A model generated the notes under the pieces. The model made no database searches. It was not told the origin of the DNA and saw only the letters and a program-made list of their open reading frames with translations. A stretch of 64,000 nucleotides of DNA from the NCBI GenBank assembly GCA_052298855.1, contig DAVZXP010000003.1, forward strand, positions 176,451 through 240,450. Direction: 5' to 3'. Every line of letters begins with the position of its first letter. Positions within the stretch are counted from its first letter, which is position 1. This stretch comes from Fimenecus sp052298855 (lineage in GTDB: Bacteria; Bacillota; Clostridia; Oscillospirales; Acutalibacteraceae). This document shows, one piece after another, positions 50,898 to 59,566 of the stretch. Made by a program: the position numbers and the translations under genes.

Positions 50898-51992
50898 TTA
50901 TCTGCGAGCAAGATATTTACGCATATCGATAGCGCATGCAACAAGGATGATGACGCCCTTAATGATGTAAAGCATATTTGCCGATACGGAAAGGAAGTTA
51001 AGACCTGCGAAGATAATCTGCAAAAGGAGAACGCCGATTACGATACCGCTGATTTTACCTGTACCGCCGACAAACGATACGCCGCCGATTACGCACGCTG
51101 CGATAGCGTCACATTCATAGTTAAGACCGGTATTTGCAGAGCAGGAAGCGATACGAGCACCCTCGATAAAGCCTGTGATGCCGTACATAACGCCTGCAAG
51201 AACGAATACCATAAGTATTGTCATAAATACATTAACGCCCGAAACTCTTGCCGCTTCTTCGTTTGAGCCGACTGCGAACATATTTTTACCGAACTTTGTC
51301 TTGTTCCAGATAACCCACATAATCGCTGTGAGGATTACCGAATAAAGAACATATCTCGGAACTGTAACGCCGCCGATTGTGAAGAGCTTGCCCGTGATGA
51401 AGTCTGTGTAGGACGGGTCAAGTCCCGAAAGAGTCTGACCGTTGTTGCCGCCTATCATAAGATACATAAGAACCGTACCGAATACGATAAGCTGTGTTGA
51501 AAGGGTTACGATAAACGGATGAAGCTTAAACTTTGCAACGAAGAAGCCGTTTACAACGCCGACAACTGCGCCGATTGCGATAACTGCAAGGAACACAACT
51601 ATAAGAGGCATCGTCTTGAGGTCGGGGAACATCTTGTTTGCATAGTTTGTCATCTGTAAAAGCGAGGCTGCAACGCAGGCGGTAAGACCGACGCAACGGC
51701 CTGCCGAAATATCCGTACCCGTAAGTACGATACAACCTGCGATACCGAGTGCTATCGGCAGCTTAGCCGCCGTAAGGGATATAATATTTACGATTGATGA
51801 TACGCTCAAGAACGCAGGGACCTTAATTGCGATAAAGATAACCGCTATTGCGATGATAATGTACATTGCGTTGTTGAACAGCAAATCGGTTATAAGTCTT
51901 TTTTTGTCGTCACGGCTTGCTTCTTTGTAATTGTTCATCCAAAGGGCAATCTTTGACGGCTTTTTCATTTTTTTAACATTTTCCGAAGCCAT
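50898..51992 (-). CDS. mglC: Galactose/methyl-galactoside-type ABC permease
   Basis: 364 residues from ATG 51992 (GAGGAGG just upstream; a longer frame begins 33 bases earlier but lies under the preceding gene's end). About ten membrane helices of the ribose/galactose BPD_transp_2 family: GIAGCIVLTGTDISAGRCVGLTA, KLHPFIVTLSTQLIVFGT and GKNMFAVGSNEEAARVSGVNV, a typical family segment. It forms the pore of the importer with MglA and MglB. The sugar could be galactose, glucose or another hexose. Confidence 0.92.
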   Translation of the reverse strand: MASENVKKMKKPSKIALWMNNYKEASRDDKKRLITDLLFNNAMYIIIAIAVIFIAIKVPAFLSVSSIVNIISLTAAKLPIALGIAGCIVLTGTDISAGRCVGLTACVAASLLQMTNYANKMFPDLKTMPLIVVFLAVIAIGAVVGVVNGFFVAKFKLHPFIVTLSTQLIVFGTVLMYLMIGGNNGQTLSGLDPSYTDFITGKLFTIGGVTVPRYVLYSVILTAIMWVIWNKTKFGKNMFAVGSNEEAARVSGVNVFMTILMVFVLAGVMYGITGFIEGARIASCSANTGLNYECDAIAACVIGGVSFVGGTGKISGIVIGVLLLQIIFAGLNFLSVSANMLYIIKGVIILVACAIDMRKYLARR

Positions 51993-52005
51993 AGAGAAAT
52001 CCTCC

Positions 52006-53538
52006 TCATACATATTTTGCCGCAAGGGTCATAATTTCTTCCTGCGTGGTTGTCTTTGCGTCAACCTCACCCGAAAGCCTACCGCCCGACATAACAAGAA
52101 TTTTGTCGCATACGCCGAGAAGCTCGGGCATTTCGGACGATACCATAATTACTGTTTTCCCCTTTTTGGCAAGCTCGAGAATAAGCTGATAAATCTCGTA
52201 CTTTGCGCCTACGTCGATACCTCTTGTCGGCTCATCCAAAAGAAGCACGGTAGGATCGGTAAGCAACCATCTTGCAAGGATAACCTTCTGCTGATTACCG
52301 CCCGACAAAGAGCTGATTTTTGTTTCCTGAGTGGGTGTTTTTACCCTCAGGGACTTGATATATTCTTCTGTGGTGTCCTTCATCTTTTTCTTGTTGAGGA
52401 ACGGACCCGTCTGATATTTTTTCAAGCTTGAAATTGTGGTATTTTCTCTGATATTAAGTATTCCGAAAATACCGTTTGCACGTCTTTCCTCCGTCAAAAG
52501 AGCAAAGCCGTTCTTAATTGATTCGTGAGGAGTTTTATTTTTAACCTCTTTACCGTCAAGATAAATCTTTCCGGTGCTTCTGGTGGTAATACCGAATATC
52601 TGCTCCAAAAGCTCTGTTCTGCCCGAGCCGTCAAGCCCTGCGACGCCGAGGATTTCGCCTCTGTTAGCTTCAAAGGATACATCCGTGAGGTTTGTGTATT
52701 CGCCTCCGAGATTTTCAACCTTCAGAAGAACATCGCCGATTTCGTTGTCCTTTTCGGGATAGCGGTTTGTAAGCTCTCTGCCTACCATAAGCTTGATTAT
52801 TTCGTTCATCGTAAGCTCGCTTGCGGGCTTGGTTGCTATCCATTTGCCGTCACGCATAATCGTAACTTCATCGGATATACGGAGGATTTCCTCCATCTTG
52901 TGAGAAATATATACAATTCCGCAGCCTCTGTCACGAAGCATATTGATAATGCGGAACAAATGCTCAACCTCTTCCTCTGTAAGTGATGAGGTCGGCTCGT
53001 CAAATACGATAATCTTTGAATTATAGGAAACCGCCTTTGCGATTTCAACCATCTGTCTTTGAGAAACAGACATTGTGCTCATTACGGTTTTGGGGTCAAC
53101 CGGAATTTCAAGCTCCTTAAAGACCTTCATTGTTTCGTCATACATCTTTTTTTCGCTTGTAAACGGAATAAGCTTTGAAACCTGCGGAAATCTTCCGAGC
53201 CACATATTATCCATAACATTGCGCTTGAGTGCCTGATTTAATTCCTGATGCACCATAGCAACGCCGTTTTCAAGGGCTTCCTTGGAGTTTTTGTAATTTA
53301 CTTCCTTGCCGTCAACGTAAATTTGACCGCTGTCCTTGCTGTAAACACCGAAAAGGCATTTCATAAGTGTTGATTTACCTGCGCCGTTTTCGCCCATAAG
53401 AGCATGTACCGTGCCTCGCTTAACTGTAAGTTGAGCATGGTCGAGCGCCTTAACACCCGGGAATGACTTATCTATGTCAACCATCTTTAGCAATACGTCT
53501 TTGTCAGCAGCATCGGATATATTTACGTTTTTTTGCAT
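52006..53538 (-). CDS. mglA: Sugar ABC transporter ATP-binding protein, two-domain
   Basis: 510 residues from ATG 53538, preceded by GGAGAGAAGG. Two ABC domains in tandem: the first with GENGAGKST, MSVSQRQMVEIAKA and IIVFDEPTSSLTEEE; the second with a degenerate Walker A (GLDGSGRTE), LSGGNQQKVILARW and LLLDEPTRGIDVGAKYE. This layout is diagnostic of MglA/RbsA-type ATPases. It energises MglC and accepts sugar from MglB. The order mglB-mglA-mglC is standard. Confidence 0.95.
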   Translation of the reverse strand: MQKNVNISDAADKDVLLKMVDIDKSFPGVKALDHAQLTVKRGTVHALMGENGAGKSTLMKCLFGVYSKDSGQIYVDGKEVNYKNSKEALENGVAMVHQELNQALKRNVMDNMWLGRFPQVSKLIPFTSEKKMYDETMKVFKELEIPVDPKTVMSTMSVSQRQMVEIAKAVSYNSKIIVFDEPTSSLTEEEVEHLFRIINMLRDRGCGIVYISHKMEEILRISDEVTIMRDGKWIATKPASELTMNEIIKLMVGRELTNRYPEKDNEIGDVLLKVENLGGEYTNLTDVSFEANRGEILGVAGLDGSGRTELLEQIFGITTRSTGKIYLDGKEVKNKTPHESIKNGFALLTEERRANGIFGILNIRENTTISSLKKYQTGPFLNKKKMKDTTEEYIKSLRVKTPTQETKISSLSGGNQQKVILARWLLTDPTVLLLDEPTRGIDVGAKYEIYQLILELAKKGKTVIMVSSEMPELLGVCDKILVMSGGRLSGEVDAKTTTQEEIMTLAAKYV

Positions 53539-53566
53539 AGCCTTCTCTCCTATCTGCATTGATTTA

Positions 53567-53591
53567 CGGTTGGGGCACGAAGCCCCAACCG
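53567..53591 (-). other. mglB-mglA intergenic hairpin
   Basis: CGGTTGGGGC and GCCCCAACCG form a perfect 10-bp stem with a 5-base loop and no T run. Such hairpins after binding-protein genes protect the upstream mRNA and reduce readthrough, giving more binding protein than ATPase. Confidence 0.75.
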
Positions 53592-53618
53592 TTGAGTTTG
53601 CTGTACGCCGTAAATTGA

Positions 53619-54713
53619 TTATTCGGCGCTGTCTGCTGTGAATGCAGAGTAAGGAATGTTAACTCTCCATGTGCCGACTACGTTTTTGCTGTCGATACCG
53701 TCAAAGGTCGAAGTGCCGTTGAGGAAATTCTTCATAATTGTTGTGATTGCGGTTGCCATACCCTCTGCGTCCTGCTTGATTGTACCAACCATTGTGCCTG
53801 CCTTGATAGCAGATTTAGCTGCGTCGGTTGCATCAACACCGAATACAGGAATAAATGTGCCGCCCTCTTTATTGTAACCTGCTGTCTGAAGAGCCGAGAT
53901 TGCGCCGAGAGCCATTTCGTCGTTGTTAGCGATAACAAGCTCAATCATATTTTTATTAGCTTCTGTATACTGTGCAAGAGCTGTGCTCATATAGTTTGTA
54001 GCTGCTGCCGATGACCAAAGACCGTCCTGGTCAACAAGATACTTGTTCTTGTTTGCTGCATCATAGAATTCGATTTCGGGCTTGCCTGCTTCCTTGAGAA
54101 CTGCGTTTGCATCCTCAACTGCATACTGTGTACGAGCGATAGCTTCCATATTGCCCTCTTGCCCCTTGAACATTACGTAGCTGATTTTGCCGTCTTTGTT
54201 AAGGTCGAGCTTGTCGTAATTCTTAACAAGGTATTCGCCGACCATCTTGCCCTGCATGTGACCTGCCTGCTCATAGTCTGTTCCTACGAATACGCACTTG
54301 TCATAGCTTTCGATAACTGACTGGTCAACCGAACGGTTGAAGAAAATAACCGGAACATTCTTTGCCTTAGCAAGATTGACAATGTTCTGTGCTGCGTCGT
54401 TTGAGCCTGTGTCAACAACGTTTACGATAAGCATTGATGCACCCTTTGCAAGAGCTGTCTGAACCTGCTCTGTCTGTGTTGTCTGATTGCCGTTAGCGTC
54501 ATAGTTGTTGTAGGTGTAGCCTGAATCCTTTAAGATTTTGTCCATCGAAGAACGAACTGTTGAAATATACGCATCACTGAATGTGTAATAGAATACGGAT
54601 ATTTCTCCCTTATTCTTCGGACCTTCTTTGTCCTTATCGGATGCACAAGCTGCAAAACCGACAACCATTACTACTGCTAAAAGCAGCGCCAATACTTTTT
54701 TAACCTTTTTCAT
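53619..54713 (-). CDS. mglB: Galactose/glucose-type periplasmic binding lipoprotein
   Basis: 364 residues with a lipoprotein signal (MKKVKKVLALLLAVVMVVGFAAC, cleavage before Cys 23) and a type I sugar-binding fold: ISVFYYTFSDAYIS, NVPVIFFNRSVD, IELVIANNDEMALGAISALQ and PVFGVDATDAA. NNDEMALGA and the Asn-Arg segment are typical of MglB. It captures the sugar outside and delivers it to MglAC. AAGGAGG lies before the ATG. Upstream, on the minus strand, TATAAT (54764-54759) has only a weak -35 (TTTTCT), which fits a need for an activator such as the YesN regulator encoded nearby. Confidence 0.93.
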   Translation of the reverse strand: MKKVKKVLALLLAVVMVVGFAACASDKDKEGPKNKGEISVFYYTFSDAYISTVRSSMDKILKDSGYTYNNYDANGNQTTQTEQVQTALAKGASMLIVNVVDTGSNDAAQNIVNLAKAKNVPVIFFNRSVDQSVIESYDKCVFVGTDYEQAGHMQGKMVGEYLVKNYDKLDLNKDGKISYVMFKGQEGNMEAIARTQYAVEDANAVLKEAGKPEIEFYDAANKNKYLVDQDGLWSSAAATNYMSTALAQYTEANKNMIELVIANNDEMALGAISALQTAGYNKEGGTFIPVFGVDATDAAKSAIKAGTMVGTIKQDAEGMATAITTIMKNFLNGTSTFDGIDSKNVVGTWRVNIPYSAFTADSAE

Positions 54714-54853
54714 AAAGATAACCTCCTTAAAATTATCGTTTAGTCATTCAGCATCTTCATTATATAATCGGTCAACAAAAAAGAAAATGTAAAATCTTAT
54801 TCAAAATGTATAAAATTTTATGATTATCCCGAACAAATATGGTAAAAATTTAA

Positions 54854-54883
54854 CCCCGAGATATTGTTGTCAATATCTCGGGG
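54854..54883 (-). terminator. Terminator after the sensor triad operon
   Basis: CCCCGAGATATTG and CAATATCTCGGGG pair perfectly over 13 bp. On the minus strand it is followed by TTAAATTTTT, ahead of the mglB promoter. Confidence 0.85.
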
Positions 54884-54915
54884 CTTTATTCATATATATA
54901 ATGCTTGTAGATACG

Positions 54916-55887
54916 TTATTCAAAGCTGAAAAGTACCTTTTGCACGTCCTTGTTAAACATATTGCTGCGGTCAACAACATAGACGGAGGTTTCAATCGAC
55001 GGCTCTATGCTCTTTCCCGACATAAGCGTTGCGGCATTAGACACCGCAAGATAGCCTATCGCAAACGGATTTTGAACAATAAGAGTATCGATTTCGCCCG
55101 TTTCGAGCATACCTACGCATTTAACATTGCTGTCAAAGCCGACGCCGCAAATCTTATCGGCAAAATTAAGCTCCGATATTGCCATTCCCACGCCGAGAGT
55201 CGCCCACTCGTTAAAGCCGATAATCGCATTGATTTCGGGGTGTTCGGACAGAAGCTTTTTTACCTCGGCTGTCGCATTGTCTTGATCGGACGACACATAA
55301 ACCGTTTTGACGATTTCGGCGTTTTCAAGCGTTCCGATATAATCCGCAAAGCCCTGCTGACGTTCATTGTTGTTTTCGGTATTTTCGCCCGAGCTTACTA
55401 CGCCTATGTATATTTTTTCCTTGTCCTTGCAGAGCTTTTCAACTGCTTCGCCTGCCTTCTTGCCCGCCTGAATATTGTTAGTGCCGATAAAGGACTGCGT
55501 GTTTTTGACATTGACGTTACTGTCTATCATAATGACCCTTATTCCGCTGTCAACAGCCTCCTGAACGGCAGGTGCGGTGTTGTTATAGTCAATCGCAGAC
55601 AGAACAATCACGTCAACCTTGCGTGAAACTGCATTCCTGATAAGCTTGTTTTGCGCCTCACAGTCCGATTCGTTGTCGGGTCCCTCGACGGTAAGCTCAA
55701 GGTTATATTCGGTTGCGGCAGTCACGGCTCCGCTTTTCAAATCGCTCCAAAAGTCCGAGTCGCTGCCCTTTGTGATAACCGCCACTTTTCCGTGAGCCGA
55801 CTGAGTTGAGGTGTGTGTGCAGCCGATAAAACATACGATAGCGAAGCTCAACACAAAAAGCGATATAAGAATTTTTTTAATATTCAT
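54916..55887 (-). CDS. Sugar-binding lipoprotein of the two-component sensor triad
   Basis: 323 residues: signal peptide with lipobox FIGC (Cys about 23), then a type I periplasmic-binding fold (KVAVITKGSDSDFWSDLKSGAV, VDVIVLSAIDYNNTAPAV, AIIGFNEWATLGVGMAI, GVGFDSNVKCVGMLETGEID). It overlaps the histidine kinase gene by 11 bases and has no permease of its own, so it is probably a sensor co-receptor and not a transport protein. XylFII of the clostridial XylFII-LytS system is a known parallel. It likely reports an extracellular sugar to the kinase. Confidence 0.88.
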   Translation of the reverse strand: MNIKKILISLFVLSFAIVCFIGCTHTSTQSAHGKVAVITKGSDSDFWSDLKSGAVTAATEYNLELTVEGPDNESDCEAQNKLIRNAVSRKVDVIVLSAIDYNNTAPAVQEAVDSGIRVIMIDSNVNVKNTQSFIGTNNIQAGKKAGEAVEKLCKDKEKIYIGVVSSGENTENNNERQQGFADYIGTLENAEIVKTVYVSSDQDNATAEVKKLLSEHPEINAIIGFNEWATLGVGMAISELNFADKICGVGFDSNVKCVGMLETGEIDTLIVQNPFAIGYLAVSNAATLMSGKSIEPSIETSVYVVDRSNMFNKDVQKVLFSFE

Positions 55888-57604
55888 TTTCGTGTCCTTT
55901 CTCTATCATAGGAATTCTGACGGTAACGGTCGTGCCGACGTCAAGCTCGCTTTCGATTTTAATGCCGTAATGCTCGCCAAAGTAGATTTTCAAGCGGTCG
56001 TCAACATTCTTAACGCCGATTCCCTTTGAGTCGCTCCTGCCCTTTTCAAGCACCTGCCTGCATTGCTCCTCGGTCATTCCGAGTCCGTTATCGGCAATAA
56101 TAATCAAAATATCGTCGCCGTCACGCTTAACGGTAATTTTGATTTCACCCTCGTCAACCATTCGGTCAAGTCCGTGATAAATCGCATTTTCGATAAACGG
56201 CTGAACGGTGATTTTGTTGCACATACAGTTTAGTAAATTTTCATCTACGTCAAAGGAATAGGTAAATTGGTTTTTATACCGATAGCTTTGGATAATCAAA
56301 TAGCTCTCTGCGTGCTTTAATTCGTCGCCTATCGTGATAAACTCGTTACCGTGGCTTATGCTTATTCTGAACAGCCTCGCAAGTGCGCCGACCATCTTAA
56401 CTGCGTCTTTGCTGTTGTCCTGCTCGCACATCCATTGAATTGAGTCAAGCGTATTATAAAGGAAATGCGGATTTATCTGCGCCTGCAAGGCTTTAAGTTC
56501 TGTTTTGCGGAGTATGATTTCCTCGTTATGCACCTTTTCCACAAGCGATTGTATCATACCGACCATATGCTCAAACGAAGCCGACAGCGTTTGGAACTCG
56601 ACAACGTTACTCATATCCGCCTTGTACTCGAACGCCTCCGCCTGCTTTTCAAATTCCTGCATAGAAGCGACAAGCCGTCTTACCGGTCTTGTAACCGCCT
56701 TTGACAGTATCCAGTAAATTACAAGCGAAATAAGCAGGCTGAACAAAAGCGCAAACAAAAAGCCGAGAAGCAGCTGCTCTCTTACCGACCTTGTAACCTC
56801 GTCATTGTAGCTCACGCCGACAAGCCGCCAATTACATTCGCTCATTGACATAAGGCAGTAAATATTGTCCTTTTCAATGTGCGTACCGTCGGTCATATTT
56901 GAAATTTTATCCGTGCTTTCGCTCTTTATGCCCGAAAAAAGCATCTGCTGCTGCGGATGATAAATGACGTCCCCTTTTGAATTTATAATGTAGCAATAGC
57001 CACGCTGACCTATGCTGATATTGTCAATATAGGTCGCAATTTGCGAAAATTTATAGTCAATAGCAACATAAACCTGCTGTTTGAAAAGGCTTGAATACTC
57101 CTGCCTCGCAATCGTTACAACCCACGGATACTTGTCCTTATACATTGAGTTTACATGTGGGTCTGTAACGGCAAAGCCGCTTGACGCCGAGACAAGCTCC
57201 GACTTATTAAGAAGCATATCTCTTGCGCCGTCCTTAACCTTGTCGTCGCTTTCGTTGCCGTACAAGAGCAAACGCCCACGCTCGTCATAAATCATAACGC
57301 TGTAAATATCGTCCTCAAGCCGAGCCGAGGTTGACAGAACGCTTTGAAGCTCTGCTTCACTCGCACAGCTGTTTGCCTCGGCGCAAAGGCTGTTGAGCTT
57401 CTGCTTTATCGACGACATATATCCCGACACCGCTATATCAGCCTGCGACACCGTCTGCTTTGACGATACCGCCGCCGAGTTTATCATAAGTCTTTGGTGG
57501 AACATACCGAAGAACACGGTTGAGGCGATTACCGAAAAGAGTATTCCGCAGACAACTACCGCAATGATAAGTCCCGACAGCTTTGTTTTCTTATACTTAA
57601 ACAT
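55877..57604 (-). CDS. YesM-type sensor histidine kinase
   Basis: 575 residues from ATG 57604, overlapping the regulator stop by 8 bases. The order is: membrane helix (LIIAVVVCGILFSVIASTVFF), an extracellular sensor domain of about 260 residues, a second helix, HAMP (SKAVTRPVRRLVASMQEFEKQAEAF), the His_kinase box ALQAQINPHFLYNTLDSIQWM with phospho-acceptor His, and a HATPase domain (PFIENAIYHGLD, DNGLGM, GIGVKNVDDRL). It phosphorylates the YesN-type regulator upstream, probably after contact with the sugar-binding lipoprotein. Confidence 0.93.
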   Translation of the reverse strand: MFKYKKTKLSGLIIAVVVCGILFSVIASTVFFGMFHQRLMINSAAVSSKQTVSQADIAVSGYMSSIKQKLNSLCAEANSCASEAELQSVLSTSARLEDDIYSVMIYDERGRLLLYGNESDDKVKDGARDMLLNKSELVSASSGFAVTDPHVNSMYKDKYPWVVTIARQEYSSLFKQQVYVAIDYKFSQIATYIDNISIGQRGYCYIINSKGDVIYHPQQQMLFSGIKSESTDKISNMTDGTHIEKDNIYCLMSMSECNWRLVGVSYNDEVTRSVREQLLLGFLFALLFSLLISLVIYWILSKAVTRPVRRLVASMQEFEKQAEAFEYKADMSNVVEFQTLSASFEHMVGMIQSLVEKVHNEEIILRKTELKALQAQINPHFLYNTLDSIQWMCEQDNSKDAVKMVGALARLFRISISHGNEFITIGDELKHAESYLIIQSYRYKNQFTYSFDVDENLLNCMCNKITVQPFIENAIYHGLDRMVDEGEIKITVKRDGDDILIIIADNGLGMTEEQCRQVLEKGRSDSKGIGVKNVDDRLKIYFGEHYGIKIESELDVGTTVTVRIPMIEKGHENEY

Positions 57605-59180
57605 TGCCTGCCCCCAAATGCTCCTCTCTGTATTTATTCGGCGACATACCGTAATATCGCTTGAAGCAATAGCTGAAATAATGTTGGTCGCTGTAGCCGC
57701 ATTTTTGCGATATTTCAAAAATTTTCATAGACGTACATAAAAGCAAATCGCTTGCGGCTTTCATTCTGCGCTCCGTGACAAGTGACACAAAGTTTTGCGA
57801 CTTCGTTTTCTTAATAAGTGCGCTCAAATAGTTCGGACTTACGCCCAATTTTTCACTCGCATCCGTAAGCGACAAAGCCTCATTCATATATTCGTCATTG
57901 ATAATCTGCAACGCCTTATCGCAAAGCAACTCGCTTTCGTGCCTCTGTGAGCGTGAAATCATATCCCTCGCATCAAGGCAAAGGGAAATAAGTTCCTTTT
58001 TGTATCTCTCGTTAAAATCAAATGAAAGTTTGGAAGTTATAAAATTATTAGAAGAAAAAAGCTCCGACAACGCATTTCCGTCTGACAAAACGCTGACACA
58101 GCGGTGCGCTGTTGCAAGGATTTGAATGATGAGATAATCTACGCCGTCCCTGCTCCTGCCGTTGAGCATTTCTTCAAGGTAATCGCTGATTTCCTGCTTC
58201 GTTCCGACCTTCAGCAGCTGCTCAAGCTTATCGACGGATTTATCGACCGCCTCATATTCAAACGTGCTTTTCGGCTCTTGGTCGTTGATGTATCGAATAT
58301 TGCCTGCGCCGTCCGAGGTGTATCGCCTTGCCGTGATAGCCTGCGAGCAGGCAAAAGCAAGCATTGAGGGCTTATCGACCGTCTGACTTATACCGATCGT
58401 GCATTTTTGGGAAAGCAGCTTCTTTGCGCTCTGCACAATTTCAATAACGGGAATACGAAGCTTTGTGGGCATATCCTCGGGGATGCTTGTCACAAGCGTT
58501 ACAATTCTGCCGTTTACGAAAAAACTTTCGCAATTCGCATATTTTCCGACAATCGCATTCACAAAATCGATATGGTGCTTTTCGGTTACATTCTTATCCT
58601 GTGAATTCTTGAATTTCGACACAACAACGGTGCAGCACTCGTCGTCGCTTTTGATAATTCCTATTCTTTTCGCCGTCTGAATAAGCACCTCGTCGGGATA
58701 GTTATCGTCACTCGTTCCGAGCAAAAGCGGAAGCAAAAATTCCGCCTTTTCAAGCCTCAAAGCCGTGTTTTCGTCGGAAGCGCCGCTTTTGAGGTGCTCA
58801 AACTCCAAGTCCATTTCCTCACGGATTTTCAAAAGCTCGTCGCCGAGCTCCTTAGCCGAAACAGGCTTCAAAAGATAGCGAATTACATTATATTTGAACG
58901 CTTCCTGTGCGTATTCAAAATCATCATATCCGCTTAAAATAACAAATTTTGTCGCAGGGCGAACCTCTCGAGCCTTGCGTGCAAGCTCAAGTCCTGTCAT
59001 AAGCGGCATTTTAATATCCGTCAAAATAAGGTCCGGCTCAAGCTTTTCGAGCTGTTCCAACGCTTCAATTCCGTTTTCTGCGTCGCCGACAACATTAAAG
59101 CCTGCTCTCTGCCAATCGACACTGTTAATAACCGCCTCTCTCTGACGAGCTTCATCATCAACAACAAGAATATTGTACAT
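57597..59180 (-). CDS. YesN-type response regulator with AraC output domain
   Basis: 527 residues. The receiver domain (1-120) has the phospho-acceptor Asp in LILTDIKMPLMTG. A middle region of about 280 residues follows, and a C-terminal AraC double helix-turn-helix (ALSLTDASEKLGVSPNYLSALIKKTKSQNFVSLVTERRMKAASDLL ... GYSDQHYFSYCFKRYYGMSPNKYR). First gene of the triad; its promoter is at 59230-59258. It probably activates the neighbouring mglBAC operon, whose promoter has a poor -35. Confidence 0.93.
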   Translation of the reverse strand: MYNILVVDDEARQREAVINSVDWQRAGFNVVGDAENGIEALEQLEKLEPDLILTDIKMPLMTGLELARKAREVRPATKFVILSGYDDFEYAQEAFKYNVIRYLLKPVSAKELGDELLKIREEMDLEFEHLKSGASDENTALRLEKAEFLLPLLLGTSDDNYPDEVLIQTAKRIGIIKSDDECCTVVVSKFKNSQDKNVTEKHHIDFVNAIVGKYANCESFFVNGRIVTLVTSIPEDMPTKLRIPVIEIVQSAKKLLSQKCTIGISQTVDKPSMLAFACSQAITARRYTSDGAGNIRYINDQEPKSTFEYEAVDKSVDKLEQLLKVGTKQEISDYLEEMLNGRSRDGVDYLIIQILATAHRCVSVLSDGNALSELFSSNNFITSKLSFDFNERYKKELISLCLDARDMISRSQRHESELLCDKALQIINDEYMNEALSLTDASEKLGVSPNYLSALIKKTKSQNFVSLVTERRMKAASDLLLCTSMKIFEISQKCGYSDQHYFSYCFKRYYGMSPNKYREEHLGAGNV

Positions 59181-59229
59181 AATTTACCCTCTCATAAAAA
59201 TCGGTTGTTTTTCATCTGTATCAATTTTT

Positions 59230-59258
59230 ATTATATAAAAAGTTCAAGAATTTATCAA
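59230..59258 (-). promoter_or_regulatory. Promoter of the sensor triad operon
   Basis: On the minus strand TTGATA (59258-59253), 17 bases, TATAAT (59235-59230), about 50 bases before the regulator start. Confidence 0.75.
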
Positions 59259-59310
59259 GAAATATTTGTGGAATTGTGAATTTGTCGATTTTCTATGAAA
59301 TTAAAACAAA

Positions 59311-59338
59311 AAAGAGATGCCAAAATTGACATCTCTTT
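59311..59338. terminator. Bidirectional hairpin between the ferredoxin and regulator genes
   Basis: AAAGAGATG and CATCTCTTT with inner CAAAATTG pairing; A- and T-rich flanks on both sides. It ends the leftward ferredoxin transcript. Confidence 0.8.
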
Positions 59339-59355
59339 AATTACAGACTATGTTT

Positions 59356-59547
59356 TTAATCGACCAAAACCAAGGCTTTTTTCGGGCAAAAGCGAGCACA
59401 CTTACCGCATTTTATACACTCGTCATTGTCAACCGTCGGTGCACTGAAGCCGACTTGCGATAACGCACCCACAGGGCAAATGTCAACCGACGGACACTTG
59501 TGATTTTGGGGACAGTTTTCAACGATTACCTTTAACTTCTTTGCCAT
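59356..59547 (-). CDS. 4Fe-4S ferredoxin-like protein
   Basis: 63 residues from ATG 59547 (GTG 59553 possible). The second cluster motif is standard, CIKCGKCARFCP; the first is modified, CPQNHKCPSVDICP, with wider cysteine spacing. Small proteins of this type with an N-terminal VIVENCPQNHKCP are common in clostridia and probably bind one or two 4Fe-4S clusters. It lies 19 bases downstream of rmuC and may be cotranscribed. The electron-transfer partner is unknown. Confidence 0.85.
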   Translation of the reverse strand: MAKKLKVIVENCPQNHKCPSVDICPVGALSQVGFSAPTVDNDECIKCGKCARFCPKKALVLVD

Positions 59548-59566
59548 TTTCACACCTTAAGAATAT

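Noticed and set aside
52329..52336. GAGTGGGT inside mglA as a fourth attachment core
   Set aside because: It lies within conserved coding sequence, the last base differs, and there are no AAACCC, GGG or paired repeats at the expected offsets.
54820..55626. 268-residue open frame opposite the sugar-binding lipoprotein gene
   Set aside because: Shadow of the minus-strand gene: Arg/Tyr/His-rich, no family motifs, and the minus frame has a lipobox and a clear binding-protein fold.
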